A stretch of DNA of 64,000 nucleotides. It comes from RYN-230 sp963768945. GTDB lineage: Bacteria; Actinomycetota; Actinomycetes; Streptosporangiales; Streptosporangiaceae. The stretch covers positions 222,888 through 286,887 of the forward strand of contig CAVYJW010000002.1 in the NCBI GenBank assembly GCA_963768945.1, written 5' to 3'. The notes under the pieces are model-generated. The model had not been told where the DNA came from and did no database searches. It was given only the letters and a program-made list of their open reading frames with translations. Both the position numbers and the translations under genes were made by a program. This document shows, one piece after another, positions 1-8,206 of this stretch (positions within the stretch are counted from its first letter, which is position 1; each line of letters starts with the position of its first letter).

Positions 1-39
1 CGATCCCTGCAAGTCCGGTAACGGGTTGATGTACGGGCC

Positions 40-68
40 TTGACACCATGGCCCCGATTGCTCAATAT
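40..68 (+). promoter_or_regulatory. Candidate promoter of the sugar operon
   Basis: A perfect TTGACA -35 hexamer lies at 40-45. A weak CAATAT -10-like hexamer follows at 63-68 with a 17-bp spacer. CAATATTG (63-70) is also a small palindrome that could be part of an operator. It stands about 80 bp ahead of the first gene of the operon, whose own DeoR-type regulator is at 6298. Only the -35 element is strong. Confidence 0.4.
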
Positions 69-148
69 TGCGGGAAACATCACGACTTCATGCAATTTTG
101 GTCGCCTGCAGGGCGGGAAGTACTGCCGGGGCGGAAAGCGAGAGCAGC

Positions 149-1453
149 ATGGCTAGGTATCGGCTGCGGGCCACCCTGGCAGGTCCGCTCGTAGGCCTGA
201 CGGCGCTCGCACTCGGGGTGGCCGCCTGCGGCACCGACAGCAACAGCGGCGGTGGCGGCGGGGGTACCACGGTCTCGATCTGGGAAGGCTGGACTGGCGC
301 CGAGGCCAAGACGTTCGCGCACGATGTGACGGAGTACCAGAACCAGAACCCGGGCGTGAAGATCAGCAGCCTGTACGTCAACAACGACGACACGCTGCAG
401 AAGGTGCTGACCGCGGTACGGGGCGGCAGCCCGCCGGACATCGCCTACCTCTACGGGTCGTGGGCGCCGAACGTGGCGCAGATCCCGCAGGTGGTGAACC
501 TGACCAAGGTCGTCCAGCGGCCCGGGGTCAACTGGAACGACTTCTGGATCGGCGAGCGTGACGTGGCCACGGTCAAGGGCAAGGTGATCGGCGTCCCCGC
601 CCTCGTCGACAACCTGGCCGTGGTCTACAACAAGACGCTGTTCGCCAAGGCGGGCCTCGCGCCGCCGGGCCCGGGCTGGACCTGGGCCCAGTTCCAGGCC
701 GACGCGAAGAAGCTGACCAACCCGGCCGCCAAGCAGTACGGCACCGCGTACGTGACCCCGGGCAGCGAGGACACGGTGTGGCACTGGGAGGCCCTGCTGT
801 GGGAGGCGGGCGGCCAGATCCTGACCGCCGACAACAAGAAGGCCGCGTTCGACTCCGCGGCCGGGCTGAAGTCGCTGACCACGCTGCAGAGCATGGCCGT
901 GACCGACAAGTCGATGTACCTGGACCCGACCGACCAGGCGTACGCCAACCTGTTCAACTCGGGCAAGATCGGGATGCTGGTCACCGGGCCCTGGGACCTG
1001 TCCGGGTTCCCCAACGTGCATTACGGCGTCCAGGTCATGCCGGCCTACCCGGGGTCGGCCGCAGGCCACCAGACCATCTCCGGGCCGGACAACTGGGTGG
1101 TGTTCAACAACGGCGCCGCGCACGTGTCCGCGGCGGAGAAGTTCCTCCTCTGGCTGACTGCCCCCGCCCAGGTGAAGTACTGGTCGCTGCACACCGGGGA
1201 CCTGCCGACCCGGCAGTCGGTCGGCGGCGCGGCGGGCTTCAGCCAGCAGATGAACTCCACGCTGCCCGGCGTGAGCACGTTCATCGCCAACCTGGGCAAC
1301 GTCAAGCAGGCCCGGCCGCAGATCCCGCAGTACCCGAAGATCTCCCAGATCCTCGGCACCATGATCGTGTCCGTGCTGCTGGGCAAGAGCCAGCCGCAGG
1401 CGGCGCTGAGCTCCGCGGCGCAGCAGGTCAACCAGGTCCTGTCCGCGGGCTGA
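149..1453 (+). CDS. Sugar ABC transporter substrate-binding lipoprotein
   Basis: This is a 434-residue extracellular solute-binding protein (SBP_bac_1 family) that captures a sugar for the two permeases that follow. The ATG at 149 was chosen because it gives a proper lipoprotein signal: a basic start (MARYRLR), a hydrophobic stretch and a VAACG lipobox. A longer frame back to 68 would put 27 non-signal residues in front. A Gly-rich linker after the lipobox leads into a typical fold starting TTVSIWEGWTG. The gene ends 1 nt before the first permease. No ATPase gene is present, so a shared MsiK-like ATPase encoded elsewhere is likely. Substrate is inferred from the downstream enzymes only. Confidence 0.93.
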   Translation: MARYRLRATLAGPLVGLTALALGVAACGTDSNSGGGGGGTTVSIWEGWTGAEAKTFAHDVTEYQNQNPGVKISSLYVNNDDTLQKVLTAVRGGSPPDIAYLYGSWAPNVAQIPQVVNLTKVVQRPGVNWNDFWIGERDVATVKGKVIGVPALVDNLAVVYNKTLFAKAGLAPPGPGWTWAQFQADAKKLTNPAAKQYGTAYVTPGSEDTVWHWEALLWEAGGQILTADNKKAAFDSAAGLKSLTTLQSMAVTDKSMYLDPTDQAYANLFNSGKIGMLVTGPWDLSGFPNVHYGVQVMPAYPGSAAGHQTISGPDNWVVFNNGAAHVSAAEKFLLWLTAPAQVKYWSLHTGDLPTRQSVGGAAGFSQQMNSTLPGVSTFIANLGNVKQARPQIPQYPKISQILGTMIVSVLLGKSQPQAALSSAAQQVNQVLSAG

Positions 1454-1454
1454 C

Positions 1455-2420
1455 GTGGCGGCTTCGGGAATCATCCTCCGCCGGAGGCGTCCAGGGCCAG
1501 GCCAGCCTGGGCGCTCCGGCGGGGCCCGCGGGGTGCGCCGCCGGGTGACGGCCTCCGAGCAGTTCGCCGGCTGGACGTTCGTCACCCCGGGGGTGGTGAT
1601 CATCCTGCTGTTCGGCGCGGTGCCGATCGTCTGGTCCGCGATCATGTCCTTCCAGCGCTCCAACCTGCTCACGCCGAGCACGCCGTTCGTGGGGCTGAAG
1701 AACTACCGGCAGATGATCCACGACCCGATCGTGGGCCAGGCCATCGAGCACACGCTGGTCTACACGGCGCTGTTCGTGCCCGGCACGATGATCGTCGGGC
1801 TGTTCCTGGCCGTGGCCATGAACCGCAAGATCCGGTTCATCTCCCTGTACAGGACCGCGGCCTACGCGACGATGGCCATCTCCACGATCAGCGAGGCGAT
1901 CGTCTTCATCTGGCTGTTCGACCCTTCCTACGGGATCGTCAACTACTTCCTCAGCCTGATCGGCGTGCCGCAGCAGCAGTTCCTCAACTCCCCGTCCCAG
2001 GCCCTGTACGTGATCGTGATCATGACGATCTGGGGCTGGACCGGGTTCTCGGTCGTCATCTACCTGGCCGCCCTGCAGGGGGTCCCGCAGGCCCTGCTGG
2101 AGGCCGCCTCCATCGACGGGTGCACCCCGTGGCGGAGGTTCCGCCGCGTCACGCTCCCGCTGCTCAGCCCCGCGTCGCTGTTCCTGGCCGTGTGGCTCAC
2201 GATCAACGCGCTGCAGTTGTTCGACGAGGTCTACCTGAGCACCCAGGGCGGCCCGCTCAACGCGACCACCGTCCTCGTCTACTACCTCTACGACCAGGCG
2301 TTCGTGAACTTCAACTTCGGCTACGCCTCGGCCATCGCCTACTTCCTGTTCCTCATCATCCTGGTGGTCACCGCGATCCAGTTCCGGGTCGGCCGGCGAT
2401 TCACCCACTACCGGTCCTAA
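1455..2420 (+). CDS. Sugar ABC transporter permease (MalF/UgpA type)
   Basis: A 321-residue integral membrane permease of the binding-protein-dependent transport family, starting with GTG directly after the binding-protein stop. The N-terminus is Arg/Gly-rich and cytoplasmic, followed by about six hydrophobic segments. The EAA loop that contacts the ATPase is visible near residues 216-235 (EAASIDGCTPWRRF). Its TAA stop overlaps the ATG of the second permease by one base, a sign of translational coupling. With its partner it forms the heterodimeric channel of a carbohydrate importer. Confidence 0.93.
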   Translation: MAASGIILRRRRPGPGQPGRSGGARGVRRRVTASEQFAGWTFVTPGVVIILLFGAVPIVWSAIMSFQRSNLLTPSTPFVGLKNYRQMIHDPIVGQAIEHTLVYTALFVPGTMIVGLFLAVAMNRKIRFISLYRTAAYATMAISTISEAIVFIWLFDPSYGIVNYFLSLIGVPQQQFLNSPSQALYVIVIMTIWGWTGFSVVIYLAALQGVPQALLEAASIDGCTPWRRFRRVTLPLLSPASLFLAVWLTINALQLFDEVYLSTQGGPLNATTVLVYYLYDQAFVNFNFGYASAIAYFLFLIILVVTAIQFRVGRRFTHYRS

Positions 2421-3331
2421 TGGCGACCTCAGCACCCGCCCGCAGCGGGATCCAGTCCTCCGCCGGCGGCGGCGCCCCCCCCGCCCGCCGCCGGCGGTTG
2501 CCGTTCAGCCCGTGGCACCTGGTCCTGATCCCGGCCACCCTGGTGCTGATCTTCCCGTTCTTCTGGCTGCTGGTCACCTCGCTGGAGACCTCGTCCGAGG
2601 CGCTGCACTTCCCGCCGATCCTCACGCCGCACGTGCTGCGGTTCGCCAACTACCCGGACGCGCTGAACAGCGCGCCGTTCGGCCGGTTCTTCGTGAACAG
2701 CGCCGTGGTCGCGGTGGTCACGGTGCTGTGCAATCTGGTGCTGTGCTCGCTGGCCGGGTACGCGTTCGCCCGGTTCCGCTTCCTCGGCCGCGGTGCACTG
2801 TTCGTGGTGATCATGGCCACGCTCATGGTTCCGTTCCAGGTCACGATGATCCCGCAGTTCATCATCACCAAGTGGCTGGGCGTGCACGTGCTGGCCGGGG
2901 TCGGGATCGACCACATCGGCGCGCTGATCCTGCCCAACGCCGCGACGGCGTTCGGGATCTTCTTCCTGCGCCAGTTCTTCCGGACCCTGCCGCTGGAATA
3001 CGAGGAGTCCGCCCGGGTGGACGGGGCCAGCCGGCTGACCGTGCTGGTCAGGATCGTGCTGCCGCTGGCCGTCCCGGCGCTGGCCACGCTGGCCGCGCTG
3101 ACCTTCCTGGACTCCTGGAACAACTTCCTGTGGCCGCTGATCGCGATCACCTCCACGAACGAGATGACGCTGCCGCTGGGCCTGGCCACCTTCCAGGGGG
3201 CGCACGCCACGGAGTGGACCCTGCTGATGGCCGCCAACGTAATGAGCCTGGTCCCGATGCTGGCCATCTTCTTCCTGGCCCAGCGCTACTTCATCCGGTC
3301 GGTGGCCTCGACCGGACTGGCCGGAACCTGA
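2420..3331 (+). CDS. Sugar ABC transporter permease (MalG/UgpE type)
   Basis: A 303-residue second permease, starting at the ATG that shares its A with the preceding TAA. A short Ala/Gly/Arg-rich N-terminus is followed by roughly six membrane segments. The EAA motif reads EYEESARVDGASRL, typical of the MalG branch. It pairs with the preceding permease. The open frame extends upstream within the first permease gene, but only the 2420 start gives a sensible membrane protein. Confidence 0.93.
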   Translation: MATSAPARSGIQSSAGGGAPPARRRRLPFSPWHLVLIPATLVLIFPFFWLLVTSLETSSEALHFPPILTPHVLRFANYPDALNSAPFGRFFVNSAVVAVVTVLCNLVLCSLAGYAFARFRFLGRGALFVVIMATLMVPFQVTMIPQFIITKWLGVHVLAGVGIDHIGALILPNAATAFGIFFLRQFFRTLPLEYEESARVDGASRLTVLVRIVLPLAVPALATLAALTFLDSWNNFLWPLIAITSTNEMTLPLGLATFQGAHATEWTLLMAANVMSLVPMLAIFFLAQRYFIRSVASTGLAGT

Positions 3332-3401
3332 CCGGGAACCCGAGCGATCGCCTGGGCGGCAAGCCCGGTTGAGCGCCCTGAGAGAAAGAAGGAACCGAGC
3401 T

Positions 3402-4358
3402 ATGGGCGAGGAGGCCCCCGTGGTAGGTGAGGCCGTGGCAGGCGAGCCCGGGATGCGGGAAGACGTGGCCGGCGGAGGCCGCACGGAGCAGGAGGTGGCT
3501 TCGCAGCCCGCCTGCTGGCGCCGGGCGGGCCAGCTGGCCGCGGACCTCGCGGGGGTCCTGCCGGCCCGCGGGGAACGGGTCGCGGTCGCGGGCTGCGGCA
3601 CCTCGTGGTTCATGGCCCAGTCCTACGCGGCGGCCCGCGAGGCGGCCGGGCACGGGGAGACCGACGCGTTCGCCGCGTCTGAGATGCCGCTGGGCCGGGC
3701 CTACGACCGGGTCCTGGTGCTGTCGCGGTCCGGGACCACCACAGAGATCGTGCAGTTGCTGGAACGGCTGCGCGGCACCGCTCCCACCGTCGCGATCACC
3801 GCGGTGCCCGGGAGCCCGGTGGCGGAGGCGGCCGACGCGGTCATCGACCTGGGGTTCGCGGACGAGGAATCCGTGGTGCAGACCCGGTTCGCCACCACCG
3901 AGCTGGTCCTGCTGCGCGCGAATCTCGGCGTGGACCCCGGCCCGGCGGCCGACGCGGCCGAGCGGGTGCTCGCCGCGCCCCTGCCGGCGGAGATGCTGGC
4001 CGCCCGCCAGTTCACGTTCCTCGGCACCGGATGGACCTACGGCCTGGCCAACGAGGCCGCGCTCAAGCTGCGCGAGGCGGCGGGCATGTGGACCGAGGCG
4101 TACCCGGCCATGGAGTACCGGCACGGCCCGGTCGCGGTAACCGGCGAGGGCAGCATCGTGTGGGTCTTCGGCACCCCGCCGGACGGGCTGGACGGCGAGA
4201 TCGCCGCGGCCGGCGGCACGGCCTGGTTCAGCGACGAGGACCCGCTGGCCGAGCTGGTCCGGGTGCAGCGGGTGGCCGTGGCGCTGGCCCGGGCCCGGGG
4301 GCTGGACCCTGACCGGCCGCGGAACCTGGCCCGCTCGGTCATCCTGAGCTCTCAGTGA
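3402..4358 (+). CDS. SIS-domain sugar-phosphate isomerase/deaminase (AgaS/FrlB-like)
   Basis: A 318-residue protein with two SIS domains, the sugar-phosphate isomerase fold found in GlmS, AgaS and FrlB. Visible signatures are GCGTSWFMAQ and LSRSGTTTE in the first domain, and EYRHGPVA in the second, typical of amino-sugar-phosphate isomerases and deaminases. The start at ATG 3402 is preferred over TTG 3369 because AGAAAGAAGGA lies just upstream. By position it should act before the PfkB kinase and aldolase, for example converting galactosamine-6-phosphate to tagatose-6-phosphate as AgaS does. The exact substrate is inference. Confidence 0.85.
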   Translation: MGEEAPVVGEAVAGEPGMREDVAGGGRTEQEVASQPACWRRAGQLAADLAGVLPARGERVAVAGCGTSWFMAQSYAAAREAAGHGETDAFAASEMPLGRAYDRVLVLSRSGTTTEIVQLLERLRGTAPTVAITAVPGSPVAEAADAVIDLGFADEESVVQTRFATTELVLLRANLGVDPGPAADAAERVLAAPLPAEMLAARQFTFLGTGWTYGLANEAALKLREAAGMWTEAYPAMEYRHGPVAVTGEGSIVWVFGTPPDGLDGEIAAAGGTAWFSDEDPLAELVRVQRVAVALARARGLDPDRPRNLARSVILSSQ

Positions 4359-4371
4359 ACTGGCGGTTCAT

Positions 4372-5463
4372 GTGATCGGAGTCGTCTGCCTCAACCCAGC
4401 CCTGGACGTCACCCATCACGTGCCGGCCGTTAACTGGGCCGGGGTGAACCGTCCGTCCGCGGTGCACGCGCGCCCCGGCGGCAAGGGCCTGAACGTGGCC
4501 CGCACGCTGCACGCGCTCGGGGCCGAGGTACTGGTCATGGGCCTGATCGGCGGCACGACCGGGGAGGCGGTGACGGCCGAGCTCGCCGCCCTGGCCGTGC
4601 CCGCCGCCTTCACCTGGGTGCGGGGGGAGACGCGGCGGACGTTCACCGTGGTGGACGGGCGGACCGGGGCCGCCGCCCTGTTCAGCGAGCCTGGCCCGCG
4701 GATCGCCGCGGACGGGTACGCGGAGTTCTGCGACCGGTACACCTCGCTCCTCGCCGGGTGCGCGGCCGTGGTGCTGTCCGGGAGCCTGCCGCCGGGACTG
4801 CCGCCGGGCACCTACGCCGAGCTCATCGCGATGGCGGCCGCCGCCGGGGTGCCGGTGCTGCTGGACGCGCACGGGGAGGCGCTGCGCCTGGGCGCGGCGG
4901 CCGGGCCCGAGATCGTCAAGCCGAACCTGGCCGAGCTGGAGACCTTCGCCGGGCGCCCCCTGTCCGGGCCAGGTGGCCCCGGCCCCGGTGGCTCCCGGCC
5001 GGGCAGCTCCGGCCCCGATGGCTCCGGCCCGGCCGGCTCTGGTCGGGTCAGGGTGGACCGGCAGGCCGTGGCCGTGGCCGCGGCCGAACTCCGGGCGGCC
5101 GGACCGGCGGCGGTCGTGGTCTCCCTGGGCGCGGACGGGCTGCACGCCGACACTCGCGAGGGCTCCTGGCAGGCGGTCCCCCCCACCGTGGTGGCCGGGA
5201 ACGCGACCGGGGCCGGCGACGCCGCGGCCGCGGGCCTGGCGCACGCGCTGGCCCTGGGGCACCCGTGGGACGAGCGGCTGCGGCACGCGGTGGCGCTCGG
5301 CACCGCGGCGGCCCTGGCCCCGGTGGCCGGTGAGTTCAGCCCCGCGGACTACGCCACGGTGCGGGCCGGGGTCACGGTGACCCGCGGGAAGCCGTTCGTG
5401 GCTGGTGACGGAGCGGCCGCTGCGGCGGACAGGTGGGCGGTAGCGCGCGGGGGGGCCTGCTGA
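4372..5463 (+). CDS. PfkB-family hexose-phosphate kinase (tagatose-6-phosphate or fructose-1-phosphate kinase type)
   Basis: A 363-residue ribokinase-fold kinase of the LacC/FruK/PfkB branch. The N-terminal substrate motif GGKGLNVAR and the C-terminal catalytic motif ATGAGDAAAAG are both intact, with the Asp of GAGD as the base. A Gly/Pro/Ser-rich low-complexity insertion of about 28 residues interrupts the domain around residues 197-224 and is absent from usual family members. It starts with GTG. Its TGA overlaps the ATG of the aldolase. Position between a sugar-phosphate isomerase and a class II aldolase points to formation of a ketose-1,6-bisphosphate. Confidence 0.88.
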   Translation: MIGVVCLNPALDVTHHVPAVNWAGVNRPSAVHARPGGKGLNVARTLHALGAEVLVMGLIGGTTGEAVTAELAALAVPAAFTWVRGETRRTFTVVDGRTGAAALFSEPGPRIAADGYAEFCDRYTSLLAGCAAVVLSGSLPPGLPPGTYAELIAMAAAAGVPVLLDAHGEALRLGAAAGPEIVKPNLAELETFAGRPLSGPGGPGPGGSRPGSSGPDGSGPAGSGRVRVDRQAVAVAAAELRAAGPAAVVVSLGADGLHADTREGSWQAVPPTVVAGNATGAGDAAAAGLAHALALGHPWDERLRHAVALGTAAALAPVAGEFSPADYATVRAGVTVTRGKPFVAGDGAAAAADRWAVARGGAC

Positions 5464-6323
5464 TGCCCGCCGTCGGCATGAGCGAGGTCGTCCAGTCCGC
5501 CCAGGCGGCGGGCCGTGGCATCGGCGCGTTCAATGTGATCGGCATCGAGCACGCCGAGGCGATCGTGGCCGGGGCCGAGGCCGCGGCATCGCCGGTGGTG
5601 CTGCAGATCAGCGAGAACTGCGCCGCCTATCACGGCGCGCTGGAGCCGATCGCGCGGGCCTGCCTGTCGATCGCGGGCTCGGTCGATGTGCCGGTCGTGG
5701 TGCACCTGGATCACGCCACCCGCGAGGACCTGGTGCACGCCGCGGCCCGCCTGGGCGTTCAGTCGGTCATGTACGACGCGTCCGCCCTGTCCTATGCGCG
5801 CAACGTCGAGGCCACCGCGGGCGTGGCGCAGTGGTGTCACGAGCACGGCATCTGGGTGGAGGCCGAGCTTGGTGAGATTGGCGGGAAAAACGGCGTGCAT
5901 TCGCCGCTGGCCCGCACCCGGCCGGACGAGGCGGCCGCCTACGTCGCGGCGACGGGGGTGGACGCGCTGGCGGTCGCGGTCGGCAGCTCGCACGCGATGC
6001 TGACCCGCGACGCCGCCCTGGACTTCGGGCTCATCGCGGAGATCCATCAGGCAGTCAGCGTGCCGCTGGTGCTGCACGGCTCGTCCGGGGTTGCCGACGC
6101 CGGCCTGGCCGCGGCGGTCCGCGCGGGAATGACCAAAATCAACGTGGCGACCCAGCTGAACAAGGCCTTCACCGCGGCTGTCCGCGCGTGCCTGAATGGC
6201 GATGCGGGAATGGTCGATCCCAGGCGGTACGGTTCGGCGGGGCGCGATGCGGTCGCCGCAGAGGTCGCCCGCCTGCTTCGCGTGATCGGAGGCGCCGATG
6301 ACCCGGTATCGGCGGTGGAATGA
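5463..6323 (+). CDS. Class II fructose/tagatose-bisphosphate aldolase (GatY/KbaY/FbaA family)
   Basis: A 286-residue zinc-dependent aldolase that would split a ketose-1,6-bisphosphate into dihydroxyacetone phosphate and glyceraldehyde-3-phosphate. The HLDHA motif carries the catalytic Asp and a zinc His. Further signatures are GEIGGKNG, VGSSHAM, LHGSSGV and KINVATQLN (phosphate binding). The ATG at 5463 overlaps the kinase stop (TGATG). The last 26 nt overlap the DeoR gene. Whether tagatose- or fructose-bisphosphate is preferred cannot be read from the sequence. Confidence 0.92.
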   Translation: MPAVGMSEVVQSAQAAGRGIGAFNVIGIEHAEAIVAGAEAAASPVVLQISENCAAYHGALEPIARACLSIAGSVDVPVVVHLDHATREDLVHAAARLGVQSVMYDASALSYARNVEATAGVAQWCHEHGIWVEAELGEIGGKNGVHSPLARTRPDEAAAYVAATGVDALAVAVGSSHAMLTRDAALDFGLIAEIHQAVSVPLVLHGSSGVADAGLAAAVRAGMTKINVATQLNKAFTAAVRACLNGDAGMVDPRRYGSAGRDAVAAEVARLLRVIGGADDPVSAVE

Positions 6324-7083
6324 GCTGCTGGAGCTGCTCGCCGCGGCGGGCCAGCTCCAGGTCGAGGAGGCCGCGAAGGCACTCGGGGTGTCCGAGGCCA
6401 CCGTCCGCAGGGACCTTGACCAGCTCGCCAGCCAGCAGATGCTCACCCGGATCCGGGGCGGCGCGGTGGCCCAGGGCGTCACCTACGACCTTCCGCTGCG
6501 GTACAAGAGCGAACGGCATCCGTCGGAGAAACAGCGCATCGCGGCGGTCGCGGCCGGGCTGGTGCGGCCGGGCCAGGTCGCCGGGCTGAATGGCGGCACC
6601 ACCACCACCGAGGTGGCCCGGGCCCTGGCCACCCGCTCCGACCTGAACTCGCAGGCGCCGCCGCCCGCTCTCACCGTCGTGACCAACGCGCTGAACATCG
6701 CGACCGAGCTGGCCGTCCGCCAGCACATCAAGATCGTGACCACCGGCGGGGTAGCCCGGCCCCAGTCCTACGAGCTGACCGGGCCGCTGGCCACCGGCGT
6801 GCTGGAGCAGGTCACCCTGGACGTGGCTATCCTCGGTGTGGACGGGATCGACGCGGTGGCCGGCGCCACCGCCCACCACGAGGGTGAGGCCAGCATCAAC
6901 CGGCTGATGGCCCGGCAGGCGGCCCGGGTCGTGATCGCGGCGGACAGCTCCAAGGTGGGCCGCCGCGCGTTCGCCCGGATCTGCACCCCCGGGGAGATCG
7001 ACGTGCTGGTCACCGACGCCGGGATCGACCCCGAGGACGCGGCCCGGCTCGAGGACGCGGGAGTCGACGTTGTCACCGCCTGA
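6298..7083 (+). CDS. DeoR-family transcriptional regulator
   Basis: A 261-residue repressor-type protein. The N-terminal winged helix contains the DeoR signature (EEAAKALGVSEATVRRDL, about residues 23-40). The C-terminal DeoRC domain has the sugar-phosphate-binding loop NGGTTTTEVARAL. DeoR proteins normally sense a phosphorylated pathway intermediate, so it probably controls this operon. It overlaps the aldolase gene by 26 nt and the next kinase gene by up to 14 nt, so all appear co-transcribed. Confidence 0.9.
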   Translation: MTRYRRWNELLELLAAAGQLQVEEAAKALGVSEATVRRDLDQLASQQMLTRIRGGAVAQGVTYDLPLRYKSERHPSEKQRIAAVAAGLVRPGQVAGLNGGTTTTEVARALATRSDLNSQAPPPALTVVTNALNIATELAVRQHIKIVTTGGVARPQSYELTGPLATGVLEQVTLDVAILGVDGIDAVAGATAHHEGEASINRLMARQAARVVIAADSSKVGRRAFARICTPGEIDVLVTDAGIDPEDAARLEDAGVDVVTA

Positions 7084-8107
7084 ACCTGCACCGCCTGGCA
7101 GCACCGTGCGCCAGGAGGCCGCGGGCCTATCCTCGGAACAGCCCGCCGACCTGGTCGTGATCGGCGACTGCAACCCGGACGTGCTCGTCCTCGGCGACGA
7201 CGTGACCCCCGTGTTTGGCCAGCAGGAGAAGCTGGTGCCGAGCATGTCGCTGGTCGTCGGCGGGTCCGCGTCGATCACCGCGGTGGCCGCGGCGCGGCTC
7301 GGGCTGAGCGTCGCGCTGGTCGCCGCGGTCGGCGCCGACCCGGCGGGCCAGTTCATGCTGGACCAGCTGGCCCGGGAAGGGGTGGACACGGACGCCGTGG
7401 CCGTCCGCGCGGACGCCCCGACCGGGATGACCGTGGCCCTGTCGAACGGCGGTGACCGGGCCATCCTCACCGCCCTGGGGGCGGTGGGCTCGCTGACCGC
7501 CGCCGACGTCCCGGCCACTCTCCTCGGCCGGGCCCGGCACGTGCACATCAGCTCCTACTTCCTGCTCGAAGACTCGCTCGGGCCCGGCCTGGCTACGGTC
7601 ATGGCGACCGCGCAGGCCGCCGGGGCGACCGTGTCCCTGGACACCAACTGGGATCCATCCGGACGGTGGGGCGACGACCGGCTCGCCGCGGCGCTGGCCC
7701 GGGCGGACCTGCTGCTGCCCAACGAGGCCGAGGCGGGCCGGCTGAGTGGCGAGCCGGACCTGGCCGCGGCGGTGCCAGTGCTCACCGCGGCCGGTTCGCG
7801 GCTGGTGGTCAAGCTGGGCGCCCGCGGGGCGCTGTGCGCCGACGGCACCCGGCGGCACCGGGTCAGCGTGCCTCCCGTGGTGCCCGTTGACGCGACCGGG
7901 GCCGGCGACTGCTTCAACGCTGGCCTGATCGCTGGGCTGCTGCGCGGCCTGGGCCTGCCCGAGGCCGCCGCGCTCGGCTGCGCCGCCGGCGCCCTGTCCA
8001 CCCGCGCCCCGGGCGGCACCGGGAGCTGCCCCGACCTGCGCTCAGCCCTGGCCCTGGCCGGCACCGCGTCCGTGACAGTCCCGGCCGCCAGGACGCCCGC
8101 CTCCTGA
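7070..8107 (+). CDS. Carbohydrate kinase of the PfkB/ribokinase family
   Basis: A kinase of up to 345 residues, distinct from the LacC-like kinase upstream. It carries VIGDCNPDVLVLGDDV near the N-terminus, VGGSASITAVAAARLG, and the catalytic DATGAGDCFNAG motif. The first possible start is TTG 7070 inside the DeoR gene; GTG 7106 is an alternative and I see no clear ribosome site for either. Because the sugar enters by an ABC importer and arrives unphosphorylated, this enzyme is a good candidate for the first phosphorylation step. Its 3' end is duplicated with the stop codon in a 30-bp repeat. Confidence 0.85.
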   Translation: MSPPEPAPPGSTVRQEAAGLSSEQPADLVVIGDCNPDVLVLGDDVTPVFGQQEKLVPSMSLVVGGSASITAVAAARLGLSVALVAAVGADPAGQFMLDQLAREGVDTDAVAVRADAPTGMTVALSNGGDRAILTALGAVGSLTAADVPATLLGRARHVHISSYFLLEDSLGPGLATVMATAQAAGATVSLDTNWDPSGRWGDDRLAAALARADLLLPNEAEAGRLSGEPDLAAAVPVLTAAGSRLVVKLGARGALCADGTRRHRVSVPPVVPVDATGAGDCFNAGLIAGLLRGLGLPEAAALGCAAGALSTRAPGGTGSCPDLRSALALAGTASVTVPAARTPAS

Positions 8108-8133
8108 CTCCCGGCCGCCAGGACGCCGGCCTC
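8079..8133 (+). repeat. Two-copy 30-bp-period repeat spanning a stop codon
   Basis: TCCCGGCCGCCAGGACGCC at 8079 recurs at 8109 with a 30-bp period, nearly identical over 25 bp. The first copy encodes the last residues of the PfkB kinase. The TGA stop (8105-8107) lies between the copies, and the second copy follows in the same frame. Confidence 0.8.
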
Positions 8134-8178
8134 AAGCCCCCCGGCCAGCCGGGCCGGGTGCCCCACCCGGCGCGGGGC

Positions 8179-8194
8179 GTATCATATGTGATAC
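8179..8194. promoter_or_regulatory. Palindromic operator candidate ahead of the toxin-antitoxin-like pair
   Basis: GTATCATATGTGATAC is an inverted repeat of GTATCA and TGATAC around TATG. It lies 12 bp before the GTG start of the nucleotidyltransferase gene in an otherwise GC-rich spacer. The HTH protein encoded second in the operon is the natural candidate to bind it for autoregulation. Confidence 0.55.
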
Positions 8195-8206
8195 CATCAA
8201 CTGACC

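Noticed and set aside
80..1681. Long open frames opposite the sugar operon and most other genes
   Set aside because: They mirror real genes in GC-rich DNA, are rich in Arg, Pro, Gly and His, and show no family motifs.
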